From contig CAKRKK010000073.1 of the NCBI GenBank assembly GCA_934358235.1, positions 1-10,425 of the forward strand: a DNA stretch of 10,425 nt, read 5' to 3'. This document shows positions 1 through 6,870 of this stretch, piece after piece. Positions within the stretch are counted from its first letter, which is position 1. Each line of letters opens with the position of its first letter. The notes under the pieces were generated by a model that was not told the origin of the DNA, ran no database searches, and was given only the letters and a program-made list of their open reading frames with translations. A program made the position numbers and the translations under genes. The stretch is from an uncultured Lachnospira sp. (GTDB lineage: Bacteria; Bacillota; Clostridia; Lachnospirales; Lachnospiraceae).

Positions 1-64
1 TTCCGCATCTGCTGGCACTTTCACAGTTTATGACACGTTTCTTTTCATCATATACATTAGCCAT
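1..64 (-). CDS. N-terminal fragment of an unrecognised protein, cut by the window edge
   Basis: An open frame starts at ATG 64-62 and runs off the left edge, giving 21 full codons: MANVYDEKKRVINCESASRC, then G. The start is supported by a GGAG ribosome binding site 8 nt upstream, while the rest of the gene lies outside the window. The fragment is polar, has no signal peptide or membrane segment, and carries two cysteines (C14, C20). In Firmicutes, coaBC or priA often follows rpoZ, but this N-terminus does not resemble what I know of either, so I assign no function. A TATAAT-like sequence lies in the 48-nt gap after the upstream hairpin without a good -35 box, so the gene may be read from rpoZ or from a weak promoter of its own. 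Confidence 0.6.
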   Translation of the reverse strand, partial: MANVYDEKKRVINCESASRCG

Positions 65-112
65 TTCACATTCTCCATTCAATCCTTGATTATTATATCC
101 AGCCATATATAA

Positions 113-140
113 TTATAGCTGCTCTTTCGAGCAGCTACAA
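113..140 (-). terminator. GNRA-capped hairpin between rpoZ and the next gene (terminator-like)
   Basis: On the minus-strand transcript this is a 12-bp stem closed by a GAAA tetraloop: TTGTAGCTGCTC, GAAA, then GAGCAGCTATAA. One pair is G-U in the minus-strand RNA but would be an A-C mismatch in the plus-strand RNA. The loop also reads GAAA only on the minus strand, so selection appears to act on the rpoZ-side transcript. It lies 37 nt after the rpoZ stop. The sequence following it is AU-rich but lacks a clean U-run, so it may be a weak terminator or an mRNA 3'-end stabilising hairpin. Confidence 0.5.
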
Positions 141-177
141 GTTATCATTATAAGCTTATGCTAATATCACATAGAAA

Positions 178-561
178 TTAAGATATAGCCTCATCATCGC
201 TATTACCTACTATCTTTACCTTTCCTTCATAAAGCTCTTCAACAGCTATTGAAAGTGGCTTCATATTCTCCGCATTATCAACAAGTGGTGTACCTATCTG
301 AAGCTTTCTTGCCTCATCTGGAGTTAAAAGTGGCTTCTGTTCACCCTTCTTGCCATCCTTATCCTTTTCCTTAGGAGCATTCTCAGCCTCCATACGTGCT
401 TTCTTAACCTTCTCCTCTATTGATCTTGCATCGATTATTTCCTTAGCTCTGGCTGCAGTAGCCTTTACTATTGAATAACGGCTCTGTACTAATGGCTGCT
501 CGCCCTCTTCTACCTCACTATTAACAACTGCCATTAATTCTGAATATGATGGATGTATCAT
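178..561 (-). CDS. rpoZ: DNA-directed RNA polymerase omega subunit with a charged central insertion
   Basis: This is the omega subunit, which binds the beta' subunit, helps assemble core RNA polymerase and acts in the cytoplasm. The N-terminus MIHPSYSELM and the SRYSIVKATAARAKEI block (residues 27-42) match the conserved omega core. The second conserved block, KPLSIAVEELYEGKVKI, comes only at residues 101-117. Between them, residues about 44-95 are highly charged (KEKDKDGKKGEQK and similar) and probably disordered or helical. The total of 127 residues is long against the usual 65-100 or so. The start has an AAAGGAG site inside the 3' end of gmk, and only 2 nt separate the gmk stop from this ATG, so translation is probably coupled. 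The identity is secure; the role of the insertion is unknown. Confidence 0.93.
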   Translation of the reverse strand: MIHPSYSELMAVVNSEVEEGEQPLVQSRYSIVKATAARAKEIIDARSIEEKVKKARMEAENAPKEKDKDGKKGEQKPLLTPDEARKLQIGTPLVDNAENMKPLSIAVEELYEGKVKIVGNSDDEAIS

Positions 562-563
562 TA

Positions 564-1196
564 TTATTCTCCTTTCGAATAAGCCTTAAGCTCTTCCTTT
601 ATATTATTAATAAGTCCGATGTTGTTTACTGCCTTTTTCTTCTCGCTCTTAACTATGCAATCAATAGTTTCTACGCATTCATCAACATCATCATTGATAA
701 CTATATAGTTATAATTCTCTACGCCCTGTGCTTCTTCACCTGCTCTTAACAGCCTTGCTTTAATAGTCGCTTCATCCTCTGTTCCACGTCCAACAAGTCT
801 TCTTTCAAGCTCCTTTGCACTAGGTGGCATAATGAATAAAAGCACTGCCTCTGGAAATATACTCTTAATGTTAAGAGCTCCTTGTATTTCTATTTCAAGT
901 ATTACATTATTCCCCTGCTTTAACTGTTCCTCAACATAAGCCTTAGGTGTTCCATAGTAATTATCAACATATTTCGCATATTCTATAAGCTCAGAGTTCT
1001 CTATCATTCTCTTGAATTCGTCCCTGCTCTTAAAGAAATATTCTCTTCCGTTCTGTTCACCTTCTCTTGGTGATCTTGTTGTTGCTGAAATAGATAATGC
1101 ATAATCCTTATGCTGTTCTAAAAGTCTTTTAACAACTGTTCCCTTACCAGCACCTGAGAATCCTGATATTACAAGCAGCAATCCTTTATCTTTCAT
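564..1196 (-). CDS. gmk: Guanylate kinase
   Basis: The enzyme phosphorylates GMP to GDP with ATP, a cytosolic step between purine synthesis or salvage and GTP. It has 210 residues, normal for the family. The P-loop GFSGAGKGT is at residues 12-20. The GMP-binding region SATTRSPREGEQNGREYFF is at about 37-55, with E72 and YGTP (81-84) completing the site. EIEIQGA at 101-107 corresponds to the usual EIDVQGA strand, and an Arg-rich lid (RRLVGRGTEDEATI) follows near 132-145. The start has a GGAG site 7 nt upstream. The gene has its own promoter and a folded leader, and it forms a tight operon with rpoZ downstream. In many Firmicutes remA sits directly upstream of gmk; here it does not. Confidence 0.97.
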   Translation of the reverse strand: MKDKGLLLVISGFSGAGKGTVVKRLLEQHKDYALSISATTRSPREGEQNGREYFFKSRDEFKRMIENSELIEYAKYVDNYYGTPKAYVEEQLKQGNNVILEIEIQGALNIKSIFPEAVLLFIMPPSAKELERRLVGRGTEDEATIKARLLRAGEEAQGVENYNYIVINDDVDECVETIDCIVKSEKKKAVNNIGLINNIKEELKAYSKGE

Positions 1197-1309
1197 CTCT
1201 AATCTCCTATCTGTGGCCTATAACTGTTAATAAGCCCTTCAATCTGCCGTCTTTGCCTACGCCCTTACACCAGATATACTTTTAATATGGTCATCTACGT
1301 GAAAGCGTA
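1197..1309 (-). promoter_or_regulatory. Structured 5' leader of gmk-rpoZ with two hairpins
   Basis: From the inferred transcription start near 1309 to the gmk ATG there are about 113 nt without a convincing open frame. The first hairpin (1258-1309) starts at or beside the predicted 5' end. Its outer pairs are TACGC/GCGTA, followed by a small bulge, CTTTCAC-type pairing with GTGTAAG, and AGAT/ATCT, around an AU-rich loop. The second hairpin (1215-1236) is a 7-bp stem GGCTTAT/ATAGGCC with an 8-nt loop, and the GGAG ribosome binding site follows it closely. There is no U-run between the hairpins and the gene, so a transcription terminator is unlikely. The structures could protect the 5' end or modulate initiation. 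I do not recognise a known riboswitch class. Pairing was done by eye. Confidence 0.4.
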
Positions 1310-1315
1310 CATGTT

Positions 1316-1344
1316 ATTATACAGAAATCTTCAACTTCGTGCAA
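1316..1344 (-). promoter_or_regulatory. Sigma-A promoter for gmk-rpoZ
   Basis: The -35 box TTGCAC (1344-1339) and a perfect -10 TATAAT (1321-1316) are separated by exactly 17 bp. The -35 starts 6 bp after the yicC stop codon, so gmk-rpoZ can be transcribed independently of yicC. No terminator lies between yicC and this promoter, so readthrough from yicC is also possible. Confidence 0.75.
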
Positions 1345-1349
1345 GTATT

Positions 1350-2228
1350 TTATTCAATATTCTGTATCTGTTCCCTGACTTTTTCAATCTCTGTCTTAAG
1401 ATCTATTGCAGCATTGGATATTTCTATATCATTTGCCTTAGAAAGAGTTGTATTGGCCTCCCTGTTCATCTCCTGTGCTATAAAGTCCAGCTTACGTCCA
1501 ATGCCTCCATCCTCTGACAGACATTGTCTTGCATGCGCAATATGGCTTCTTAGTCTGACAGTTTCTTCATCAACACATATTTTATCTGCATATAATATAA
1601 CCTCAGCAGCTATTCTATTCTCATCAATACTCGTATCAGCAAGCACCTCACTAAGCTTAGCCTCCAGCTTTTTCCTGTATTCACTTACAAGCTGTGGACT
1701 TCTTTCTTCTATATAGCCAACACGCTCCTCCATATTATCCAGCTTATGTAAAAGATCCCTTCTTAAATTCTCACCCTCAGTTATCCTTGCCCTTACAAGC
1801 TCCTCACCTGCCTGCTCTATAGCTGTCTGTATAAGGCTCCAGAGCTCATCTTCATTCTCCTTAGCCTCCTGCATGGTTATAACCTCCGGACATCTTGATA
1901 AAGCTCCAACCGTTATATCATTTCGTATTGCAAACTGCTCTTCCATCTGTCTGAATATTTCCATATATTCTCTGGCTGCCGCCTCATTATATTTTATATT
2001 AACATTGCTATCCGAATTATCTTCATATGTTATAAATACATCTACCTTTCCTCTTGAAACATACTTCTTAACAACCTCTCTTATCCTTGCCTCAAACACA
2101 TTCAGCTTCTTTGGCAGCTTTATCCCCATCTCAAGAAATCTGTGGTTTACCGACTTTATTTCAACTGCTATTTTCCTATTTTCACTTACAATCTCGCTTC
2201 TTCCAAAGCCTGTCATACTTTTTATCAT
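1350..2228 (-). CDS. yicC: YicC/YloC family endoribonuclease
   Basis: This is a 292-residue member of the YicC family (YloC in Bacillus), reported as an endoribonuclease; in E. coli it works with PNPase on small RNA turnover. The N-terminal domain opens with MIKSMTGFGRSE and contains EIKSVNHRFLEMGIKLP near residues 23-40, both hallmarks of the family. The C-terminal DUF1732 region (about 206-292) holds LRSHIAHARQCLSEDGGIGR (226-245) and LDFIAQEMNREANTTLSKA (247-265), rich in conserved His, Glu and Arg. The central part, about 90-200, is predicted helical. The start is supported by GAGGA 8 nt upstream. It has its own promoter and leads toward gmk, the usual synteny in Firmicutes except for the missing remA. 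Confidence 0.95.
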   Translation of the reverse strand: MIKSMTGFGRSEIVSENRKIAVEIKSVNHRFLEMGIKLPKKLNVFEARIREVVKKYVSRGKVDVFITYEDNSDSNVNIKYNEAAAREYMEIFRQMEEQFAIRNDITVGALSRCPEVITMQEAKENEDELWSLIQTAIEQAGEELVRARITEGENLRRDLLHKLDNMEERVGYIEERSPQLVSEYRKKLEAKLSEVLADTSIDENRIAAEVILYADKICVDEETVRLRSHIAHARQCLSEDGGIGRKLDFIAQEMNREANTTLSKANDIEISNAAIDLKTEIEKVREQIQNIE

Positions 2229-2289
2229 TTTTATTTTCCTCGCAAAGCTTTCTTTAAATCATTTCTGAATCCATTAGTTATCTAAATGT

Positions 2290-2318
2290 ATTATAATTTT
2301 AGCCGCTTTATATATCAA
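2290..2318 (-). promoter_or_regulatory. Sigma-A promoter for yicC
   Basis: The -35 TTGATA (2318-2313), a 17-bp spacer and a perfect -10 TATAAT (2295-2290) point toward yicC. The predicted leader is about 55 nt. It belongs to the 288-bp divergent region 2229-2516, which carries no gene. The stretch 2319-2411 within it shows nothing recognisable beyond AT-rich sequence. Confidence 0.72.
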
Positions 2319-2411
2319 GCTGAATTTTGCTATTTTGTTCACTATTTTATACACTATTCTGCTTACATTTTTTACTATCGTTGTTTTAATAGTTTGCCAC
2401 CTTCCATAATC

Positions 2412-2440
2412 TCGACATCACCTTATAAAAGTGATATATT
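2412..2440 (+). promoter_or_regulatory. Sigma-A promoter for the NFACT gene
   Basis: TCGACA (2412-2417) and TATATT (2435-2440) each match the consensus at 5 of 6 positions and are spaced by 17 bp. The predicted transcript has a leader of about 70 nt, AT-rich and without obvious structure, before the GGAG ribosome binding site of the gene at 2517. Confidence 0.62.
2417..2435. promoter_or_regulatory. Operator-like inverted repeat in the NFACT promoter spacer
   Basis: ATCAC and GTGAT arms are separated by 9 bp (CTTATAAAA) and fill the spacer between the -35 and -10 boxes. As a 19-bp dyad, 7 of 9 position pairs are complementary. A further GTGAT copy lies at about 2446. Placement within the spacer is where a repressor would block initiation, but no regulator is identified and AT-rich DNA yields such dyads by chance. 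Confidence 0.25.
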
Positions 2441-2516
2441 ATGATGTGATTATCAAATTTTTAATCTTATCATTTAATAATGTTAATAAATAATAATTTA
2501 TAGAAACGGAGTATCT

Positions 2517-4253
2517 ATGGCATTTGATGGAATAACTATAGCTAATATAGTACATGATCTTAACAATACAATACTTGGTGGAAGGCTTTATAAAATAGCC
2601 CAGCCAGAAAACGATGAGCTTCTGCTCACCGTAAAGACCAGTTCAGGGCAATTCAGAGTAGTGCTTTCTTCTAATGCATCACTTCCTCTTGCATATATAA
2701 CGGAAGAAAACAAGCCGAGTCCTGCAACTGCTCCTAATTTCGTAATGCTCTTAAGAAAACATATTAATAATGGCAGAATCATCTCTATAACACAGCCTTC
2801 CTTTGAAAGAATAATAGATATAGAGATTGAACATCTTGACGAGTTAGGTGACCTTTGCAGACGTCATCTTATTACTGAATTTATGGGAAAGCACAGCAAC
2901 ATTATACTATGTGATGATAAAAACAATATTCTAGACAGCATAAAGCACGTATCGGCACAGATGAGCTCAATACGTGAAGTGCTTCCTGGAAGGACATATT
3001 TTATTCCTAATACTGCTGATAAACATAATCCCCTGGATACCAGTTATGAACGTTTCAGTTCATCTGTACTTACGTGTCCTAAGCCTCTGTCTAAGGCTCT
3101 GTGCCAGACTTATACCGGCATAAGCACCTGCATTGCCGAAGAAATATGCTTTCGTGCCGGTATTGACAGCAGTAAGCCAGCTAACTGCCTTACTGATATT
3201 GAAAAGCAACGCAGTTTCAGTTCCTTAGAGGACATCATACAGTCTGTGAAGGAAGGCCGTTTTTTTCCAAACATTGTGTATGATAACGGCAATCCATCTG
3301 ACTTTGCCGCTATACCGCTTACTATGTATGACAATAGTACTCCTTATGAGTCTATAAGCAAATGTCTTATAGCCTACTATCACGAAAAAGATGTGCGTAC
3401 ACGTATTCATCAGAAATCAACTGATATAAGGAGAATTGTAACCACCCACCTTGAACGCTCCTATAAAAAGCTTGATATTCAGGAAAAGCAGCTAAGAGAT
3501 ACCGAAAAACGCGACAAATACCGTATATATGGTGAGCTTATAAACACCTATGGCTATGATATAACACCTGGTGCTAAACAGTTTAATGCACTTAACTATT
3601 ATACCAATGAAGAGGTTACCATTCCACTTGATGAAACGCTCACACCTATTGAGAACGCCAACAAGTACTTTGCAAGATATAATAAGCTAAAAAGAACCTA
3701 TGAAGCCGGCACACGCCTTATTGCAGAGATTAAAGAGGAAATCATGTACCTTGAATCTATTATTAATGCCATTGATATTGCTACAACTGAAAATGATCTT
3801 AACAATATCAAGGATGAGCTTGCCTTAACTGGTTATATCAGAAAAACCGTCAGATCAAAAAACAAAGGAAACACTCACAATAAACCTATGCACTATGTAT
3901 CCTCTGATGGCTTTGATATATACGTCGGAAAAAACAATATACAAAATGACGAGCTCACCTTTAAGTTTGCAAATGGTGGTGACTGGTGGTTTCATGCCAA
4001 GCAGATGCCCGGCTCACACGTTATAGTAAAAACAGAAGGCAGAAAGCTTCCAGATAAAACCTTTGAAGAAGCTGCTGCCCTTGCTGCATACTACTCTAAA
4101 GGACGTGAACTTGAAAAAGTTGAGGTGGATTATGTTTTAAAAAAAGAAGTCAAGAAACCAGCAGGTGCAAAGCCCGGATTTGTTGTATACTATACCAATT
4201 ATTCCCTGATTGCCTTAGCTGACATAACAGGAATAAAGCTTATATCAGAATAA
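2517..4253 (+). CDS. rqcH: NFACT family ribosome quality control protein RqcH
   Basis: This 578-residue protein belongs to the NFACT family (RqcH of Bacillus, Rqc2 of yeast; older name FbpA, fibronectin-binding). RqcH binds obstructed 50S subunits carrying peptidyl-tRNA and recruits tRNA-Ala to add C-terminal alanine tails that mark the chain for degradation. The NFACT-N domain begins MAFDGITIANIVHDLN and contains GGRLYKI (21-27), the MLLRKHI block (77-83) and FMGKHSNIIL. Helix-hairpin-helix and two charged helical segments (about 295-345 and 385-425, probably coiled coil) follow. The NFACT-R domain (about 455-570) has VGKNNIQNDE, GGDWWFHAKQMPGSHVIV and KPAGAKPGFVVYY. Residues E97-R98 align with the tRNA-contacting D97-R98 of Bacillus, and D4 is kept. 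The start has GGAG 5 nt upstream. It is the only plus-strand gene, monocistronic, ending in a strong terminator. Confidence 0.95.
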   Translation: MAFDGITIANIVHDLNNTILGGRLYKIAQPENDELLLTVKTSSGQFRVVLSSNASLPLAYITEENKPSPATAPNFVMLLRKHINNGRIISITQPSFERIIDIEIEHLDELGDLCRRHLITEFMGKHSNIILCDDKNNILDSIKHVSAQMSSIREVLPGRTYFIPNTADKHNPLDTSYERFSSSVLTCPKPLSKALCQTYTGISTCIAEEICFRAGIDSSKPANCLTDIEKQRSFSSLEDIIQSVKEGRFFPNIVYDNGNPSDFAAIPLTMYDNSTPYESISKCLIAYYHEKDVRTRIHQKSTDIRRIVTTHLERSYKKLDIQEKQLRDTEKRDKYRIYGELINTYGYDITPGAKQFNALNYYTNEEVTIPLDETLTPIENANKYFARYNKLKRTYEAGTRLIAEIKEEIMYLESIINAIDIATTENDLNNIKDELALTGYIRKTVRSKNKGNTHNKPMHYVSSDGFDIYVGKNNIQNDELTFKFANGGDWWFHAKQMPGSHVIVKTEGRKLPDKTFEEAAALAAYYSKGRELEKVEVDYVLKKEVKKPAGAKPGFVVYYTNYSLIALADITGIKLISE

Positions 4254-4326
4254 TTTCAAAGATATGTTGAACAGTACTTTAAAATACAGACAGCTATGAA
4301 TTTCATAAGATAACACCTGATAAAAT

Positions 4327-4380
4327 CGGGGGATGCCGCCTCAACGAATTTCAATCGTTAAAGCGACATCCCCTGTTTTT
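4327..4380. terminator. Rho-independent terminator, probably bidirectional, between converging genes
   Basis: Read on the plus strand, the stem pairs CGGGGGATG with CATCCCCTG (one G-U pair), continues with CGC/GCG, and caps with AACGA/TCGTT around a 7-nt loop; TTTTT follows at 4376-4380. On the minus strand the same hairpin is followed by CGATTTTATC, with a shorter U-run. It should stop NFACT transcription from the left and the tyrS-membrane protein transcript from the right. It directly abuts the stop codon of the latter (4379-4381). Confidence 0.9.
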
Positions 4381-5581
4381 AATTGTGCTTTTTACTAAAT
4401 GCTTTCATTCTGGATATTATAACAAGTACAACTACACTTATAATATCAGCAAGCACACAGGCTGCATACATAAATGCAAGCTCTCCATTTACTTTATAGG
4501 CTGTAAGCATCAATATAATTCCCAATACAAAGGCTGCAAGCATCACTATGCCTGACACTCTGATATCAAGTACATCATTAACTGTTAAAACAATTAATAC
4601 AAACACAACCATTAATGATACTGTGTATCTGACCAGATACCAGCCAAATGCTGCTTCTGTCATATCACATATTGTATTATCTGTTGTAAGATAGCCGAAT
4701 AATGCTGGTGGATTCATCCAATATATAACAGACGCGGCTGCAACAATTAATAACGGAGCTGCTGCCTCTATTATCATCCTGCTTTTGACAGATATTTTGT
4801 TAACGTTCTTTAGCAGAATTGCACCACACGTAACTATCGTAAACAATATAAGCCATGACCAGTTAAAAAACACCTTACTTCCTATATAATAATCATTTAT
4901 ATATGATGTAACCGTTCTTAATGCTTCGTTAGTGGTAGCAGTCACAACCCTTGATAATACAAGATTCCTTACAACCTCCATGACAATAAAGCCACAGAGT
5001 GCAGGAAATATATATATAACAGCATTATTATCCAGCTTCTTTTCGTTGTATACTTTAATTCTGTTAATAGTACTGCTCTTTACCATCACAAGTCCTAACA
5101 GCGAAAGTATTATAATCAGCACATAAGCTATTGGAATGTGGCTCATAAGCTGCACCTTCTTAATATTGCCTATTTCCTGCCTATCCATATAAAAGCTGTT
5201 AACAAAGCGTATAGCCCCTTCCATATTCTCGCCTATTCTTGCTAATAAAAGATATGTTCCTGTCACAAGCGAACACACATTAGCAGCTATTGCAGCTCTG
5301 CCTGCCATGCTTACCTTCCTGTATACAGCAACTGCCGCAACTGCAAGCAGCATAACCGTAACTGGGAATATTATCTTATATATTCCACCAAGTCCAGCAT
5401 AGTAATAATAATTATATATTGATGTATCAAGCGACTGTCCATCATACACATTACTATTCATCCTATTAAGAATATTCTGAAAAACGTGTTCTCCTGCAAA
5501 AACAAGCAACAATATAAGATTCAGAACCATAATTCCAACAAGACTCATCAGCCTAATAAAAGTGATTTCACTTTTCTTCAT
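4379..5581 (-). CDS. Polytopic membrane protein of unknown function, in the tyrS operon
   Basis: The 400-residue protein has about ten hydrophobic segments, near residues 11-29, 67-87, 95-113, 148-168, 187-209, 240-258, 270-288, 315-334, 341-361 and 368-390, and a basic C-terminal tail. I recognise no family motif, no catalytic signature and no ATPase or transport domain. Tyrosine is notably frequent in the first extracytoplasmic-type loop (YNYYYYAGLGG near 56-66). The start follows AGAGG by 5 nt and lies only 19 nt past the tyrS stop, with no promoter or terminator between them. The gene is therefore very likely co-transcribed with tyrS under the tyrosine T-box. A transport or envelope role linked to tyrosine status is speculative. 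Confidence 0.88.
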   Translation of the reverse strand: MKKSEITFIRLMSLVGIMVLNLILLLVFAGEHVFQNILNRMNSNVYDGQSLDTSIYNYYYYAGLGGIYKIIFPVTVMLLAVAAVAVYRKVSMAGRAAIAANVCSLVTGTYLLLARIGENMEGAIRFVNSFYMDRQEIGNIKKVQLMSHIPIAYVLIIILSLLGLVMVKSSTINRIKVYNEKKLDNNAVIYIFPALCGFIVMEVVRNLVLSRVVTATTNEALRTVTSYINDYYIGSKVFFNWSWLILFTIVTCGAILLKNVNKISVKSRMIIEAAAPLLIVAAASVIYWMNPPALFGYLTTDNTICDMTEAAFGWYLVRYTVSLMVVFVLIVLTVNDVLDIRVSGIVMLAAFVLGIILMLTAYKVNGELAFMYAACVLADIISVVVLVIISRMKAFSKKHN

Positions 5582-5600
5582 ATCAGCCTCTTTTCTGTGC

Positions 5601-6830
5601 TTATGCCTGTACCTTTATGAATGACTTCTTACCCTTCTTAACTACAACGCCATCTCCTGCAAAGAAATCCTTATCATACTTTGTTGCAATATCAGATACC
5701 TTTTCACCTGCAACGGATGCTCCACCCTGTGTAACAACTCTCCTTGCCTCTGACTTTGTAGCTGCAAGTCCTGCTGCGTGTATTAATGATATTATATCAA
5801 TGCTTCCATCTGTAAATGCGTCAGCTTCAAGTTTAACTGTTGCCATATTGGCTGCATCTCCTGATGTAAATATAGCCCTGGCTGTTTCCTCTGCCTTTTT
5901 AGCTTCTTCTTCACCATGAACCATCTTTGTAAGTTCAAAGGCAAGTATTTCCTTAGCCCTATTAAGCTGTGCACCTTCCCACTTATCCATCTCGTCAATC
6001 TGTTCAAGTGGCAGGAATGTCAGCATACGGATACACTTTAACACATCTGCATCAGCTACATTTCTCCAATACTGGTAGAACTCATATGGTGAAGTCTTTG
6101 CTGGATCAAGCCATACAGCACCGCTTACTGTCTTACCCATCTTCTTACCCTCTGAGTTAAGAAGAAGTGTTATAGTCATAGCTGAAGCATCCTTACCAAG
6201 CTTTCTTCTTATAAGCTCCGTACCACCGAGCATATTGCTCCACTGGTCATCTCCACCAAACTGAAGATTACAGCCATACTTCTGGTATAACATATAGAAA
6301 TCGTAGCTCTGCATAATCATGTAGTTGAACTCCAGAAAAGTAAGACCTCTTTCCATTCTCTGCTTGTAGCACTCTGCTCTTAACATATTGTTAACTGAAA
6401 AGCAGGCACCAACCTCTCTTAAAAGATCTACATAGTTAAGCTTTAAAAGCCAGTCAGCATTATTTACAAATAAAGCCTTATCATCAGAAAAATCAATAAA
6501 CTTACTCATCTGCTTCTTAAAGCACTCACAGTTATGTTCAATCTGTTCCGGAGTAAGCATCTTTCTCATATCTGTCTTACCTGATGGATCACCAATCATA
6601 CCTGTACCACCACCAACTAAAGCTATTGGCTTGTTACCTGCCATCTGAAGTCTCTTCATAAAGCAAAGTGCCATAAAGTGGCCTACATGAAGACTGTCTG
6701 CTGTTGGATCGAACCCAATATAGAAGGTTGCCTTTCCATTATTGATAAGATTCTTAATCAGTTCCTCATCTGTCACCTGTGCAATAAGCCCTCTTGCGAC
6801 TAATTCGTCATAAACTGTCATTTCTGCCAT
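5601..6830 (-). CDS. tyrS: Tyrosyl-tRNA synthetase
   Basis: This class I aminoacyl-tRNA synthetase activates tyrosine with ATP and charges tRNA-Tyr. It has 409 residues, typical of the bacterial TyrRS group. The ATP-binding signature HVGH (HIGH type) is at 48-51 and KMGKT (KMSKS type) at 230-234. Tyrosine-site elements include YIGFDPTADSLH (37-48), Y170-x3-Q174-x2-D177 and QFGGDDQWSN (190-199). The C-terminal part, about 345-405, matches an S4 RNA-binding domain (IDIISLIHAAGLAATKSEAR and following) that contacts the tRNA. The first ATG is chosen because AGGAG lies 7 nt upstream; a second Met at residue 4 has no better site. A tyrosine T-box leader precedes it and a membrane protein gene follows. 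Confidence 0.98.
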   Translation of the reverse strand: MAEMTVYDELVARGLIAQVTDEELIKNLINNGKATFYIGFDPTADSLHVGHFMALCFMKRLQMAGNKPIALVGGGTGMIGDPSGKTDMRKMLTPEQIEHNCECFKKQMSKFIDFSDDKALFVNNADWLLKLNYVDLLREVGACFSVNNMLRAECYKQRMERGLTFLEFNYMIMQSYDFYMLYQKYGCNLQFGGDDQWSNMLGGTELIRRKLGKDASAMTITLLLNSEGKKMGKTVSGAVWLDPAKTSPYEFYQYWRNVADADVLKCIRMLTFLPLEQIDEMDKWEGAQLNRAKEILAFELTKMVHGEEEAKKAEETARAIFTSGDAANMATVKLEADAFTDGSIDIISLIHAAGLAATKSEARRVVTQGGASVAGEKVSDIATKYDKDFFAGDGVVVKKGKKSFIKVQA

Positions 6831-6870
6831 TTCTGTTCTCCTGTTCTTTTTTCGTCATTATTGATGATGC

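Noticed and set aside
1197..1300. Small open frames in the gmk leader (for example a 9-codon frame MTILKVYLV)
   Set aside because: No ribosome binding site, very short, and overlapping the hairpin; a leader peptide with regulatory codons is not suggested by the content.
1873..2268. 131-codon plus-strand open frame opposite yicC
   Set aside because: It overlaps the conserved N-terminal half of yicC on the other strand and its hydrophobic, Ser-rich content reflects the complement; no start signal was found.
4254..4326. Possible small gene after the NFACT gene (11-codon ATG frame near 4264)
   Set aside because: Too short, no ribosome binding site, directly before the terminator.
5617..5919. 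100-codon plus-strand open frame opposite tyrS
   Set aside because: It is antisense to the conserved S4 domain region of tyrS, has no ribosome binding site or family resemblance, and its Ser/Ala-rich content is the mirror of the sense codons.
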